The notes under the pieces are model-generated. The model did no database searches and had not been told where the DNA came from. It saw only the letters and a list, made by a program, of their open reading frames with translations. This document shows, in pieces, positions 1-9,481 of a stretch of 64,000 nucleotides of DNA. Source of the DNA: Variovorax sp. 679 (GTDB lineage Bacteria; Pseudomonadota; Gammaproteobacteria; Burkholderiales; Burkholderiaceae_C). Positions within the stretch are counted from its first letter, which is position 1. Each line of letters opens with the position of its first letter. The translations under genes were made by a program, and so were the position numbers. The DNA lies in the NCBI RefSeq assembly GCF_003952185.1, contig NZ_RXFS01000010.1, forward strand, positions 62,001 through 126,000, in the 5' to 3' direction.

Positions 1-1367
1 GCTTCAGCCTTTTCTGGCGCACCTTCTTCCTGCTCGCTTTGCTGCTGATCGGCTGCACGGTCGCCTGGCTGCAGACCTTCCGTTCGCTCGAATACGAGCC
101 ACGCGCCATTCAAACGGCGCACCAGATCGCCTCGCTCGTGAACCTCACGCGCGCGGCGCTGGTGTATTCCGACGCCATCACCCGGGTGTCGCTGATCAAG
201 ACGCTGGCCGACCAGGAAGGCGTGCGCATCCTGCCGCGCGAACCCAACGACCGCTTCCAGCCCTACACCAGCGGCGCGCTCGACCTGCGCGTGACCGAGG
301 AGCTGATCGACCAGCTCGGCGAAGGCACCACGGTTGCAAGCCGGGTGAACGACGAGGCCGGCCTGTGGATCGGCTTCACCATCGAGAGCGACACCTACTG
401 GCTGCTGCTCGACCCGACGCGCTTCAGCCGCGTGGGCGGGCGAACCTGGCTGGTGTGGCTGAGCACCGCCATGGCGCTGTCGCTGGCCGGCGCGGCATTG
501 ATCACCCGGCTCATCAACCTGCCGCTCAAGCAGCTGTCGCGCGCGACCATGCAGGTGCGCGAGGGTGAATACGAGGCGCACCGGCTCGACGAGCGCGCCC
601 GCACCAACGAAATTCGTGCGGTCAACATCGGCTTCAACCGCATGGCCGACCAGCTCGCCAAGATCGAGCAGGACCGCGCCATCATGCTGGCCGGCATCTC
701 GCACGACCTGCGCACGCCGCTGGCCCGATTGCGGCTCGAAACCGAGATGAGCGTGGCCGACGAGGACGCGCGCGACCACATGGCCGCCGACATCGCCCAG
801 CTCGACGCGATCATCGACAAGTTCCTCGACTACGCCCGCCCCGACCACGTCGACCCCAAGCCGGTGCTGCTGCGTGACGTGGTCGACGCCTGCACCTACG
901 CCGTGCAGGACTACGAGGAGATGAACATCAAGGTCGAGGTGCCGCCCGACCTGCGCGTGATGGGCGACGAGGTCGAGCTCACGCGCGTCATTTCCAACCT
1001 GGTCGAGAACGCGCGGCGCTACGGCAAGACGCCTTCCACGGGCGTGGCCGACGTGACGATCCAGGCGCAGGCCAACAACGACGCGGTGTTGATCAAGGTG
1101 CGCGACCACGGCGCGGGCGTCGAGCCCGCCCTGCTCGCCCAGTTGACCAAGCCCTTCTTCCGCGGCGATGCGGCGCGCACCTCGGCCGCAGGCGCGGGGC
1201 TGGGCCTGTCGATCGTTGCGAAGAACATCGAGCGCATGGGCGGCACCTTCGCGCTGACGAGCACGCCAGGGCGCGGCCTGGCTGCGCACATCCGCATGCC
1301 CCGTGCGATGCCCCCCGGCGCCAGGCCGGGCGAGCCGCAGGGCAGCGGCGCCAAGAAGCCGGCCTGA
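1..1367 (+). CDS. Sensor histidine kinase, EnvZ/RisS-like (5' end missing)
   Basis: The reading frame is open from the first bases of the window, so the start lies upstream; the first in-window start-like codon (TTG at 39) is inside the first membrane helix and is not the real start. Visible in order: a hydrophobic N-terminal helix, a periplasmic sensor segment, a second membrane helix (around 450-520), a HAMP linker, the H-box SHDLRTPLARL (phosphorylated His near 700), an N-box NLVENARRYG and a G-box GAGLGLSIV. This is the layout of an inner-membrane two-component kinase of the EnvZ class, which in betaproteobacteria is usually encoded just after an OmpR-like regulator; that gene would lie left of the window. 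The C-terminal tail (about 20 residues, Pro/Gly/Lys rich) is not part of the ATPase domain. The signal sensed cannot be told from sequence. Confidence 0.9.
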   Translation, partial: FSLFWRTFFLLALLLIGCTVAWLQTFRSLEYEPRAIQTAHQIASLVNLTRAALVYSDAITRVSLIKTLADQEGVRILPREPNDRFQPYTSGALDLRVTEELIDQLGEGTTVASRVNDEAGLWIGFTIESDTYWLLLDPTRFSRVGGRTWLVWLSTAMALSLAGAALITRLINLPLKQLSRATMQVREGEYEAHRLDERARTNEIRAVNIGFNRMADQLAKIEQDRAIMLAGISHDLRTPLARLRLETEMSVADEDARDHMAADIAQLDAIIDKFLDYARPDHVDPKPVLLRDVVDACTYAVQDYEEMNIKVEVPPDLRVMGDEVELTRVISNLVENARRYGKTPSTGVADVTIQAQANNDAVLIKVRDHGAGVEPALLAQLTKPFFRGDAARTSAAGAGLGLSIVAKNIERMGGTFALTSTPGRGLAAHIRMPRAMPPGARPGEPQGSGAKKPA

Positions 1368-1375
1368 GCGCCGGC
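1358..1375. terminator. Weak hairpin at the kinase/ispF convergent junction
   Basis: Two GCCGGC hexamers (1358-1363 and 1370-1375) can pair around a 6-base loop and are followed on the + strand by a pyrimidine-rich stretch. The hairpin lies where the kinase gene meets the convergent ispF gene. The T-tract is poor, so this is only a candidate. Confidence 0.3.
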
Positions 1376-1390
1376 CGCTTCCTTCTCTAC

Positions 1391-1879
1391 TTATTTGTGG
1401 AGAAGAACGGCCGCGCGGGCTTCCATCGCGCGGCCCTCGCCCACCGGGCCCAGCTTCTCGGCCGTCTTGGCCTTCACATTCACCTGTTCCAGTGCCACGC
1501 CCAGCGTGTCGGCGATGCGCTGGCACATGAGCGGGATGTGCGGCGCGAGCTTGGGCGCCTGCGCGATCACGGTGCTGTCGACGTTGCCGATCTCCCAGCC
1601 AGCCGCGCGCACCCTGCGCGCCGCCTCGGCCAGCAGCACCGCCGAATCGGCACCGCGAAACTGCGGATCGGTGTCCGGAAAGTGCCGCCCGATGTCGCCG
1701 AGCCCCGCGCCGCCCAGCAGCGCGTCGGTGATGGCGTGCAGCAGCACGTCGGCATCAGAGTGGCCCAGCAGCCCGGTGGTGTGCGGCACCTCGACGCCGC
1801 CCAGGATCAGCTTGCGCCCCGCCACCAGCTGATGCACGTCCCAGCCTTCGCCGATGCGGATATTGAAAGCGCCGGTCAT
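1391..1879 (-). CDS. ispF: 2-C-methyl-D-erythritol 2,4-cyclodiphosphate synthase
   Basis: Cytoplasmic enzyme of the non-mevalonate isoprenoid (MEP) pathway that cyclises CDP-ME 2-phosphate to MEcPP with release of CMP. At 162 aa it has the normal family length. The metal-binding DVHQL motif is at residues 13-17, the flexible-loop region with GHSDADVLLHAITDALLG follows, and KAKTAEKLGPVGEG lies near the C terminus. The ATG at 1879 overlaps the TGA stop of ispD (1876-1878), so the two are translationally coupled; this start gives the family-typical N terminus MTGAFNIRIGEGWD. A longer in-frame read-through into ispD's shadow frame is not the gene. Confidence 0.97.
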   Translation of the reverse strand: MTGAFNIRIGEGWDVHQLVAGRKLILGGVEVPHTTGLLGHSDADVLLHAITDALLGGAGLGDIGRHFPDTDPQFRGADSAVLLAEAARRVRAAGWEIGNVDSTVIAQAPKLAPHIPLMCQRIADTLGVALEQVNVKAKTAEKLGPVGEGRAMEARAAVLLHK

Positions 1880-2598
1880 GCCAGACCCTTCCTGCGGCCC
1901 AGCAGAACCGCTTCGGCCAGGGCGAAGTCTTCGGGAAAGGTCACCTTGAAATTCTGGGCGCTGCTCGGCACCAGCAGCGGCGACAGGCCGATGGCCTCGA
2001 TGGCGCTGGCCTCGTCGGTCACGGCGTCTCCGGTGCGCTCCAGCGCATCGAGCAGCATGCCGATACGGAACATCTGGGGCGTCTGCGCCAGCCATTTGTC
2101 GGCGCGAGACAGGGTCTGGGCCACGCGGCTTTCGGCGGTGGACGACTTCAGCGTATCGGCCAGCCGCTGCGCCAGCAGGCCGCCGACGGCGTCGTGCTCG
2201 CAGGCGGCGATCAGCGCCTCGATCTGGCTGGAGCTGACCAGGCAGCGCGCCGCGTCGTGCACCAGTACCCAGTCGTGCGCGCCCGCGCCCTTCTGCCTCA
2301 GCGCCACCAGTCCGTTGCGCACCGTGGCCGCCCGGGTCACGCCGCCAACGCGCAGCAGGTATTCGTTCTCCGAGGGAAAGCGCGGTAGCACCGCATCCAC
2401 GTCCCGGTCGTCCGGCGACACCACCAGCGCCAGCCCGGCGAAGCGCCCCGCCAGTGCGCGGAAGGCCTCCAGCGTGTGGGCCACCATCGGCAGCCCGGCC
2501 AGGCGCCGGTACTGCTTGGGCTGCGTGGACTGCGCATGCCCCGCGCGGTGGCCGGAGCCGGCGCACGGGATCAGCACGAATAGTCGGGAAGAGGACAT
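1876..2598 (-). CDS. ispD: 2-C-methyl-D-erythritol 4-phosphate cytidylyltransferase
   Basis: Third enzyme of the MEP pathway; it transfers CMP from CTP to MEP. The start at 2598 (MSSSRLFVLIPCAGSG) places the nucleotide-binding loop at the N terminus as usual; an upstream in-frame ATG would add 24 residues that look like leader DNA. The protein has 240 aa. Seen: the nucleotide-binding signature IPCAGSGHRAG followed by QPKQYRRLAG, and HDAARCLV, equivalent to the usual HDAARP. It sits upstream of ispF with a 4-base ATGA overlap, the common proteobacterial ispDF arrangement. It diverges from mfd (start 2718), so the 119 bp between them hold both promoters. Confidence 0.96.
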   Translation of the reverse strand: MSSSRLFVLIPCAGSGHRAGHAQSTQPKQYRRLAGLPMVAHTLEAFRALAGRFAGLALVVSPDDRDVDAVLPRFPSENEYLLRVGGVTRAATVRNGLVALRQKGAGAHDWVLVHDAARCLVSSSQIEALIAACEHDAVGGLLAQRLADTLKSSTAESRVAQTLSRADKWLAQTPQMFRIGMLLDALERTGDAVTDEASAIEAIGLSPLLVPSSAQNFKVTFPEDFALAEAVLLGRRKGLA

Positions 2599-2717
2599 GA
2601 GGGCCCTGCGTCGGCTGCGGCCGACAAGCGGATAAAGGGCCGCCATTCTAGAATTGCCCGCTACGCACACCCCTCGCCAGCCGGCGCGGGGTGTTGTGCA
2701 TTTCCATCAAGCGTTCC

Positions 2718-5700
2718 ATGGACCTCCCCCACCTCACGGCGGGCAAGCGTTTCACGCTGCCGCGTCCCCCGTTGTCGGCCGATGCACTGCTGCTGGCGCA
2801 GCTGGCCATGCGCGAGAAAGCAGCCGGACGCGCCACCGCGATGTTCACGGCCGACGCCAACGACGCCCAGCGCCTGATCGACGAGATCGCCTTCTTCGCG
2901 CCCGACCTGCGCTGCGCCCTGTTCCCCGACTGGGAGACGCTGCCCTACGACAGCTTCTCGCCCCACCAGGACCTGATCAGCGAGCGCCTGGCCACCCTCT
3001 GGCGCATCAGCCAGAAGGAGGCCGACGTGGTGCTGGTGCCCGCCACCACTGCGCTCTACCGGCTGGCGCCGCCGTCCTTCCTGGCCGGCTACACCTTCCA
3101 GTTCAAGGCCAAGCAGAAGCTGGAAGAGTCGAAGCTCAAGGCCCAGCTCACGCTGGCCGGCTACACCCACGTGACTCAGGTGGTGAGCCCCGGCGAATAC
3201 GCGGTGCGCGGCGGCCTGATCGACCTGTTCCCGATGGGTTCGCCCGTGCCCTTCCGCGTCGACCTGTTCGACGACGAGATCGACAGCATCCGCACCTTCG
3301 ACCCCGACACCCAGCGCAGCCTCTACCCCGTGCCCGAGGTGCGGCTGCTGCCGGGCCGCGAGTTCCCGATGGACGACGACGCGCGCGGGCGCTTCCGCAG
3401 CCGCTGGCGCGAGCTGCTCGAAGGCGACCCGACCAAGAGCCGCATCTACAAGGACATGGGCAACGGCGTGGCCACCGCCGGCATCGAGTACTACCTGCCG
3501 CTGTTCTTCGACGAGACGGCCACGGTTTTCGACTACCTCGGCCCTGACGCCACCGTGGTGCTGCACGGCGACCTCGAACCCGCCTTCCAGCATTTCTGGC
3601 AGGACACGAACGAGCGCTACCGGCTGGTGCGCGGCGACCCCGAACGCCCGGCCCTGCCACCCGAGGCGCTCTTCCTGAACGCCGAGCAGTTCTACCAGCG
3701 CGCCAAGCCCCACGCGCAGCTCGCCATACGGGGCGACGTGACCACCGATGCGCCGTACGCCGAGTTCGACAGGCTGCCGCCCTTCGCCGTGGTGCGCGGC
3801 GCCGAAGACCCGCTGGTCGGCCTGAAAGCGCACATCGCGAAGACACCGCACCGCGTGCTGCTGATCGCCGAGAGCGACGGCCGCCGCGAGAGCCTGCTCG
3901 ACTTCCTGCGCGCCAGCGGCGTGAGCCCGCCGGCCTTCGATTCGCTGGCCGAGTTCGAAGCCTCCGCCGACGAGAAGACCGGTATCGCCACCGCCGCGCT
4001 GGCCTCGGGCTTCGCGTGGCGCGAGCAAGGCATCGACTTCGTCACCGAGACCGAGCTGTTCGCCACCGCGCCCACCACGCGCCGGCGCAACAAGAAACAG
4101 GAACAGGTCAGCGACGTCGAGGCGCTCATCAAGGACCTGTCGGAGCTCAACGTGGGCGATCCGGTGGTTCACAGCGCGCACGGCATCGGGCGCTACCGCG
4201 GCCTGATCCACATGGACCTGGGCCAGGGCAACGGCCCCGACGGCAAGCCGCTGCTGCAGGAAATGCTGCACCTGGAGTACGCCGACAAGGCCACGCTCTA
4301 CGTGCCCGTCTCGCAGCTGCACCAGATCAGCCGCTACACCGGCGTCAGTGCCGACGAGGCCCCGCTGCACAAGCTGGGCTCCGGCCAATGGGAAAAGGCC
4401 AAGCGCAAGGCTGCCGAACAGGTGCGCGACTCGGCCGCCGAGCTGCTCAACATCTACGCCCGCCGGGCCGCGCGCGAAGGCCATGCCTTCCGCTACTCGC
4501 CGGCCGATTACGAGGTGTTCGCCAACGACTTCGGCTTCCAGGAAACCGCCGACCAGAAGGCCGCGATCCACGCCGTGGTGCAGGACATGATCTCGCCCCA
4601 ACCCATGGACCGCCTCGTGTGCGGCGACGTGGGCTTCGGCAAGACCGAGGTGGCGCTGCGCGCCGCCTTCATTGCCGTCACCGGCGGCAAGCAGGTCGCC
4701 TTCCTCGCGCCGACCACGCTGCTGGCCGAGCAGCACTACCAGACGCTGGTCGACCGCTTCGCCAAATGGCCGGTGAAGGTGGCCGAGATGAGCCGCTTCC
4801 GCTCGGCCAAGGAAATCACCGCCGCCGCCAAGGGACTGGCCGAGGGCCAGGTCGACATCGTGGTCGGCACGCACAAGCTGCTCTCGCAGTCGGTCAAGTT
4901 CAAGAACCTGGGCCTGCTCATCATCGACGAGGAGCACCGCTTCGGCGTGCGCCACAAGGAGGCGATGAAGGCCATGCGCGCCGAGGTCGACGTGCTCACG
5001 CTCACCGCCACGCCGATTCCGCGCACGCTGGGCATGGCGCTCGAAGGCCTGCGCGACCTGAGCGTGATCGCCACCGCGCCGCAGCGGCGCCTGGCCATCA
5101 AGACCTTCGTGCGCAACGAGGGCACCGGCGTGATCCGCGAAGCCGTGCTGCGCGAGCTCAAGCGCGGCGGGCAGGTCTACTTCCTGCACAACGAGGTCGA
5201 GACCATCGAGAACCGCCGGCAGAAGCTGGAAGAGATCCTTCCCGAGGCCCGCATCGCCGTGGCCCACGGCCAGATGCCCGAGCGCGAGCTGGAGCGCGTG
5301 ATGCGCGACTTCGTGGCGCAGCGCTACAACCTGCTGCTGTGCTCGACCATCATCGAGACCGGCATCGACGTGCCGACCGCCAACACCATCGTGATGAGCC
5401 GCGCCGACAAGTTCGGCCTGGCGCAGCTGCACCAGCTGCGCGGCCGCGTCGGGCGCTCTCACCACCAAGCCTATGCCTACCTCATGGTGCCCGACACCGA
5501 GGGCCTGACCAAGCAGGCGGCGCAGCGGCTCGACGCCATCCAGCAGATGGAAGAACTGGGCTCCGGCTTCTACCTCGCCATGCACGACCTGGAGATTCGC
5601 GGCACCGGCGAGGTGCTGGGCGAGAACCAGAGCGGCAACATGATGGAAATCGGCTTCCAGCTCTACAACGAGATGCTCAGCGAGGCGGTTCGCGCGCTCA

Positions 5701-6200
5701 AGGCCGGGCAGGAGCCCGACCTGCTGTCGCCGCTGTCGGTCACGACCGAGATCAACCTGCACGCCCCCGCCCTGCTGCCCGACGACTACTGCGGCGACGT
5801 GCACCTGCGGCTATCGTTCTACAAGAAGCTGGCCACGGCGAAGACGCCCGACCAGATCGACACGCTGCTGGAAGAAATCGTCGACCGCTTCGGCAAGCTG
5901 CCGCCCCAGGCGCAGACGCTCATCGACACCCACCGCCTGCGCGTGCTCGCGCGGCCCTATGGCGTGGTGAAGGTCGACGCTGCGCCGGGCATCATCAACA
6001 TCACCTTCAAGAAAGATCCGCCGGTCGATGGCATGGCCATCATCCAGCTGATCCAGAAGAACAAGCACATCAAGCTCGCGGGCAACGAGAAGCTGCGCAT
6101 CGAGCGTGAGCTGAAGGAACCCAAGGATCGGGCCCAGATGGTGCGCGACGTGCTGCGCAGCCTGGGCCAACCCACAGTCAAGGAAACCGTCACCGCATGA
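2718..6200 (+). CDS. mfd: Transcription-repair coupling factor Mfd
   Basis: ATP-driven translocase that removes RNA polymerase stalled at DNA lesions and recruits UvrA. The ATG at 2718 gives 1160 aa, the normal size; a GTG at 2691 would add nine residues without support. Domain order: N-terminal UvrB-homology region, RNA-polymerase-interaction (CarD-like) domain around residues 475-560 (DPVVHSAHGIGRYRG), then helicase motifs: Walker A GDVGFGKTE near residue 635, DEEH near 737, and QLRGRVGR near 910, followed by the TRCF C-terminal domain. The stop overlaps the serB start (ATGA at 6197-6200), so mfd, serB and the following dehydrogenase form one translationally coupled transcript. The opposite strand is open for over 1000 codons here, an artefact of GC-rich coding DNA. 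Confidence 0.98.
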   Translation: MDLPHLTAGKRFTLPRPPLSADALLLAQLAMREKAAGRATAMFTADANDAQRLIDEIAFFAPDLRCALFPDWETLPYDSFSPHQDLISERLATLWRISQKEADVVLVPATTALYRLAPPSFLAGYTFQFKAKQKLEESKLKAQLTLAGYTHVTQVVSPGEYAVRGGLIDLFPMGSPVPFRVDLFDDEIDSIRTFDPDTQRSLYPVPEVRLLPGREFPMDDDARGRFRSRWRELLEGDPTKSRIYKDMGNGVATAGIEYYLPLFFDETATVFDYLGPDATVVLHGDLEPAFQHFWQDTNERYRLVRGDPERPALPPEALFLNAEQFYQRAKPHAQLAIRGDVTTDAPYAEFDRLPPFAVVRGAEDPLVGLKAHIAKTPHRVLLIAESDGRRESLLDFLRASGVSPPAFDSLAEFEASADEKTGIATAALASGFAWREQGIDFVTETELFATAPTTRRRNKKQEQVSDVEALIKDLSELNVGDPVVHSAHGIGRYRGLIHMDLGQGNGPDGKPLLQEMLHLEYADKATLYVPVSQLHQISRYTGVSADEAPLHKLGSGQWEKAKRKAAEQVRDSAAELLNIYARRAAREGHAFRYSPADYEVFANDFGFQETADQKAAIHAVVQDMISPQPMDRLVCGDVGFGKTEVALRAAFIAVTGGKQVAFLAPTTLLAEQHYQTLVDRFAKWPVKVAEMSRFRSAKEITAAAKGLAEGQVDIVVGTHKLLSQSVKFKNLGLLIIDEEHRFGVRHKEAMKAMRAEVDVLTLTATPIPRTLGMALEGLRDLSVIATAPQRRLAIKTFVRNEGTGVIREAVLRELKRGGQVYFLHNEVETIENRRQKLEEILPEARIAVAHGQMPERELERVMRDFVAQRYNLLLCSTIIETGIDVPTANTIVMSRADKFGLAQLHQLRGRVGRSHHQAYAYLMVPDTEGLTKQAAQRLDAIQQMEELGSGFYLAMHDLEIRGTGEVLGENQSGNMMEIGFQLYNEMLSEAVRALKAGQEPDLLSPLSVTTEINLHAPALLPDDYCGDVHLRLSFYKKLATAKTPDQIDTLLEEIVDRFGKLPPQAQTLIDTHRLRVLARPYGVVKVDAAPGIINITFKKDPPVDGMAIIQLIQKNKHIKLAGNEKLRIERELKEPKDRAQMVRDVLRSLGQPTVKETVTA

Positions 6201-6907
6201 GCGCTACTGAAATCTCCCCCGGCCTCGTCATCCAGCGCGTGAAGCCGCCGCTGAAGCTCGCCGACTTCAAACTGATCGCCTTCGACATGGACTCGACGCT
6301 GATCAACATCGAATGCATCGACGAGATCGCCGATGCCGTCGGCAAGAAGGCCGAAGTCGCCGCCATCACCGAAGCCACCATGCGCGGCGAGATCAAGGAC
6401 TTCAAGGAAAGCCTGCGCCGCCGCGTGGCGTTGCTCAAAGGCGTGCCGGTCGAGGCGCTGCAACAGGTGTACGACGAGCGCCTGAAGCTCAACCCCGGCG
6501 CGAGCGAGCTGGTGGCCGCATGCAAGGCGGCCGGCCTCAAGGTGCTGCTGGTGTCGGGCGGCTTCACCTTCTTCGCGAACCGCGTGAAGGACCGGCTGGG
6601 CATCGACTTCGCGCGCTCCAACCTGCTCGACGAGGCCGGCGGCAAGCTCACGGGCGAGGTGGTCACACAGAGCTGGGGCGACATCTGCGACGGCGCCGAG
6701 AAGCGCCGCACGCTGCTCGAGGTGGCCTCGCTGATGGGCATCTCGCCGCAGGAAACCATCGCCGTGGGCGACGGCGCCAACGACCTGCCGATGATGGGCG
6801 AGGCCGGCCTTTCCGTCGCGTACCACGCCAAGCCGAAGGTTCGCGAGCAGGCCATGGTGGCCATCAACGAAGGCGGCCTTGACCGCGTGCTGGAAATACT
6901 GAAATGA
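6197..6907 (+). CDS. serB: Phosphoserine phosphatase
   Basis: Last step of serine synthesis: phosphoserine to serine plus phosphate. HAD-superfamily features are clear: the nucleophile motif FDMDSTLIN near residue 30, the cap-domain signature MRGEIKDFKESLRRRV, the motif-II serine region VSGGF, and GDGANDLPMM for Mg binding. At 236 aa it lacks the extra N-terminal ACT domains of the long SerB forms. It starts inside the mfd stop codon (ATGA) and its own stop overlaps the next gene in the same way (6904-6907). Confidence 0.96.
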   Translation: MSATEISPGLVIQRVKPPLKLADFKLIAFDMDSTLINIECIDEIADAVGKKAEVAAITEATMRGEIKDFKESLRRRVALLKGVPVEALQQVYDERLKLNPGASELVAACKAAGLKVLLVSGGFTFFANRVKDRLGIDFARSNLLDEAGGKLTGEVVTQSWGDICDGAEKRRTLLEVASLMGISPQETIAVGDGANDLPMMGEAGLSVAYHAKPKVREQAMVAINEGGLDRVLEILK

Positions 6908-7968
6908 CCGACACCGCCCCGCTCTACCGTGCCGACGCGCTCAGGGACTACGCCAGTGCCTTGCTGCAGAAGGCCGGGCTCGCACCGTCGAAGGCCGACA
7001 GCGTGGCCCGCACGCTGGTCGAAGGCGACCTGCTGGGCCACGACACGCACGGCCTGGCCCTGCTGGCGGGGTACGTGAAGGAACTCGAATCCGGAGGAAT
7101 GACGCGCGACGGCGCCCCCGAGGTGCTGTCCGACCGCCCCGCCGCCGTGCTGTGGGACGGCAAGCGCCTGCCCGGCCCCTGGCTCATGGACCAGGGCATG
7201 GACCTGCTCGTGCCGCGCGCCCGCGAGCTGGGCACGGCCTCGCTGGTCATCCGCCGCAGCCATCACATCGCCTGCCTTGCCGTCTACATGCTGCGCGCGC
7301 TGCAGGAAGACATGCTGATGCTGCTGGCCTGCTCCGACCCCAATGCCGCCAGCGTCGCGCCCTTCGGCGGCACACAGGCGGTGTTCACGCCGAACCCGCT
7401 GGCCATGGGCTTTCCGCTGTCGCAAGGCGGCGTGATGGTCGACATTTCGGCCTCCATCACCACCAACGGCATGAGCAACCGCAAGCGCGCGGCAGGCGAG
7501 ACCTTCGCCGAGGAGTGGCTGATCGACGCCGCCGGCAAGCCGTCGAACGACCCGCAGGTGCTGTTCGACCAGCCGCCCGGCACGCTGTTGCCGGTCGGCG
7601 GACTGAGCCACGGGCACAAGGGCTACGGCATGGCACTGCTGGTGGAAACGCTCACGGCCGGCCTCGCGGGCCACGGCCGGGCCGACCCGCGCGAGGGCTG
7701 GGGCGCGACGGTGCACATCACGCTGCACGACCTGAACGCCTTCGGCGGCAAGGACGCCTTCCTGCGCCAGATGGACCATGTGGCGGCAGAGTGCCGCGGC
7801 AACGTGCCCATCGACCCGGCGAAGCCTGTGCGGCTGCCGGGCGAAGGCGGATTGAAGCGTCGGGAAGTTCAGTCGAAGGACGGGGTGCTGCTGCACCCGT
7901 CGATTGCGCGCTCGCTGCAGGATGCGGAGCAGCGCCACGGCCTGCGGCTGGCGCAGGCGCTGGTCTGA
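6904..7968 (+). CDS. Malate/L-lactate dehydrogenase family (Ldh2/YlbC-like) oxidoreductase
   Basis: 354 aa NAD(P)-dependent 2-hydroxyacid or 2-oxoacid oxidoreductase of the LDH2/MDH2 family, a fold unrelated to classical malate dehydrogenase. Typical motifs: GHDTHGLALLAGYVK near residue 42, the RRSHHIACLAVY segment near 115, VDISASITTNG, and the C-terminal GHKGYGMALLVETL. Members act on malate, sulfolactate, ureidoglycolate or delta1-piperideine-2-carboxylate, so the substrate cannot be named. The start overlaps the serB stop by 4 bases, making it the third gene of the mfd-serB transcript. Confidence 0.9.
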   Translation: MTDTAPLYRADALRDYASALLQKAGLAPSKADSVARTLVEGDLLGHDTHGLALLAGYVKELESGGMTRDGAPEVLSDRPAAVLWDGKRLPGPWLMDQGMDLLVPRARELGTASLVIRRSHHIACLAVYMLRALQEDMLMLLACSDPNAASVAPFGGTQAVFTPNPLAMGFPLSQGGVMVDISASITTNGMSNRKRAAGETFAEEWLIDAAGKPSNDPQVLFDQPPGTLLPVGGLSHGHKGYGMALLVETLTAGLAGHGRADPREGWGATVHITLHDLNAFGGKDAFLRQMDHVAAECRGNVPIDPAKPVRLPGEGGLKRREVQSKDGVLLHPSIARSLQDAEQRHGLRLAQALV

Positions 7969-7975
7969 GCGAGGG

Positions 7976-8299
7976 TCAGTCTTCGGCGTCGGGCGACGCC
8001 GCTTCTTCGCCCGCGGGGCGCGGCTTGCGCTTGGCCGGCCTTGCCAGGATCTCGATGTAGAACTGCTTGCCGGCCTCTTTCACCACGCCGTCGATCAGGC
8101 CGGTGATGGCGGAAAGGTGAACGACTTCGGCCGATTCCTGCGACGCGCCGAACCTGCAGTCGAAGTCCCAGAAGTCGGCGCCTTCGGGCAATGCGCGCCG
8201 CCGTTCGCGCTTGATGTACTTGCGGATCTCGTGCTTGATGGCTTCGAGTAGACGGTCGGGGTGCTTGCCCTCGACCTGAAGCTGGAAGGTTTTTCTCAT
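7976..8299 (-). CDS. Small conserved protein, DUF6172-like
   Basis: 107 aa from the ATG at 8299 (MRKTFQLQVEGKHPDRLLEA); a longer reading begins at 8329 but lacks support. The protein is basic in its first half (IRKYIKRERRRALPEG) and contains FWDFDCRFG, a pattern I recall from the uncharacterised family DUF6172 of Burkholderiales. No signal peptide or membrane helix. The C-terminal tail is Ala/Glu/Pro-rich. It converges on the dehydrogenase gene with a 7-base gap and diverges from the amidohydrolase gene. Function unknown. Confidence 0.7.
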   Translation of the reverse strand: MRKTFQLQVEGKHPDRLLEAIKHEIRKYIKRERRRALPEGADFWDFDCRFGASQESAEVVHLSAITGLIDGVVKEAGKQFYIEILARPAKRKPRPAGEEAASPDAED

Positions 8300-8389
8300 G
8301 GGTGATCGTAACCAATGTGGGATGGGCACCGAACTTGCTGGCTACCATGGCCGCCGGGCCCATTCCGCGGCGACCACGCCGAGTCATCC

Positions 8390-9412
8390 ATGCTGACCTT
8401 TTTTCATCCGGAACAACTGTTGCACCACCCGCGCAGCTACCTGTCGCGCGGGCAGATGCGCACCCCGCAGGAAGTCCCCGAGCGCGCGCTGCGGCTCGTC
8501 GAAGCCGTGCGTTCGCTGGGCTTCGAGCTGCGGACGCCGGCCGATGCCGGCATGGCGCCCCTTTCCGCCGTGCACGGCGACGACTACCTGCGCTTCCTCG
8601 AGGAAGCCCATGCCGAATGGAAGCAGATGCCCTCCGACTGGGGCGACGAGGTGATGTCGAACATCTTCGTGCGCGAGCCCAACCGCCTGCGCGGCATCCT
8701 CGCCAAGGCGGCACGCTACCTGGCCGACGGCAGCTGCCCGGTCGGGGCCCAGACCTGGCGCTCGGCGTACTGGTCGGCCCAGAGCGCGGTGGCCGGCGCG
8801 GCAGCCATCACCGAAGGCGCCCGCGCGGCCTATGCGCTGTGCCGCCCTCCCGGCCACCATGCGCGCGTCGATGCCGCCGGCGGCTTCTGCTACCTCAACA
8901 ACGCCGCCATCGCCGCCCAGGCGCTGCGCGGGCGCTTTGCCCGCGTGGCTGTGCTCGACACCGACATGCACCATGGCCAGGGCGTGCAGGAGATCTTCTA
9001 TGGCCGCGGCGACGTGATGTACGTCTCGATCCACGGCGACCCGACCAATTTCTACCCGGCGGTGGCCGGCTACGAGGACGAGCGCGGGGCCGATGAGGGC
9101 GAAGGCTTCAACGTCAATTTCCCGATGCCGCACGGCGCACCGGAATCAGTCTTCTTCGAGCGGCTCGACGACGCGACGCAAGCGCTGCGCCGCTTCGCGC
9201 CCGACGCGCTGGTCCTGGCGCTGGGCTTCGACATCTACAAGGACGATCCGCAGTCGCAGGTCGCGGTGACGACCGAGGGCTTCGGACGGCTGGGCAAGGC
9301 CATCGGCGCGCTCGGCCTGCCGACGCTGATCGTCCAGGAAGGCGGCTATCACCTCGAGAGCCTGGAAGCCAACGCACGGTCGTTCTTCGGAGGATTCGCA
9401 ACTGCAGCGTGA
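8390..9412 (+). CDS. Histone-deacetylase-fold acetylpolyamine amidohydrolase
   Basis: 340 aa zinc-dependent deacetylase of the arginase/HDAC fold. Seen: CRPPGHHARVDAAGGFCYLNN (the catalytic His pair near residue 155, followed by the GFCY loop), DTDMHHGQG (zinc ligands Asp and His near residues 188-190), and LGFDIYKDDP (third zinc-ligand Asp). The N terminus MLTFFHPEQLLHHP and a total length close to characterised acetylpolyamine amidohydrolases (about 341 aa) favour that subgroup over acetoin-utilisation AcuC. It would hydrolyse acetylated polyamines or related short acyl amides in the cytoplasm. The ATG at 8390 is chosen over an in-frame start at 8315, whose extra residues read like leader sequence. 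Confidence 0.88.
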   Translation: MLTFFHPEQLLHHPRSYLSRGQMRTPQEVPERALRLVEAVRSLGFELRTPADAGMAPLSAVHGDDYLRFLEEAHAEWKQMPSDWGDEVMSNIFVREPNRLRGILAKAARYLADGSCPVGAQTWRSAYWSAQSAVAGAAAITEGARAAYALCRPPGHHARVDAAGGFCYLNNAAIAAQALRGRFARVAVLDTDMHHGQGVQEIFYGRGDVMYVSIHGDPTNFYPAVAGYEDERGADEGEGFNVNFPMPHGAPESVFFERLDDATQALRRFAPDALVLALGFDIYKDDPQSQVAVTTEGFGRLGKAIGALGLPTLIVQEGGYHLESLEANARSFFGGFATAA

Positions 9413-9481
9413 TGGTCATGCCAGCGACCGGCGCCGCGCTGTGTACAGTCGGCGCTTCGAACGAAAGCAGGTGAAGACGAC

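Noticed and set aside
2661..5804. A very long open frame (over 1000 codons) antisense to mfd
   Set aside because: The coding strand clearly encodes full-length Mfd. The antisense translation is rich in Ala, Gly, Val, His and Gln repeats, which is what GC-rich codons give when read in reverse.
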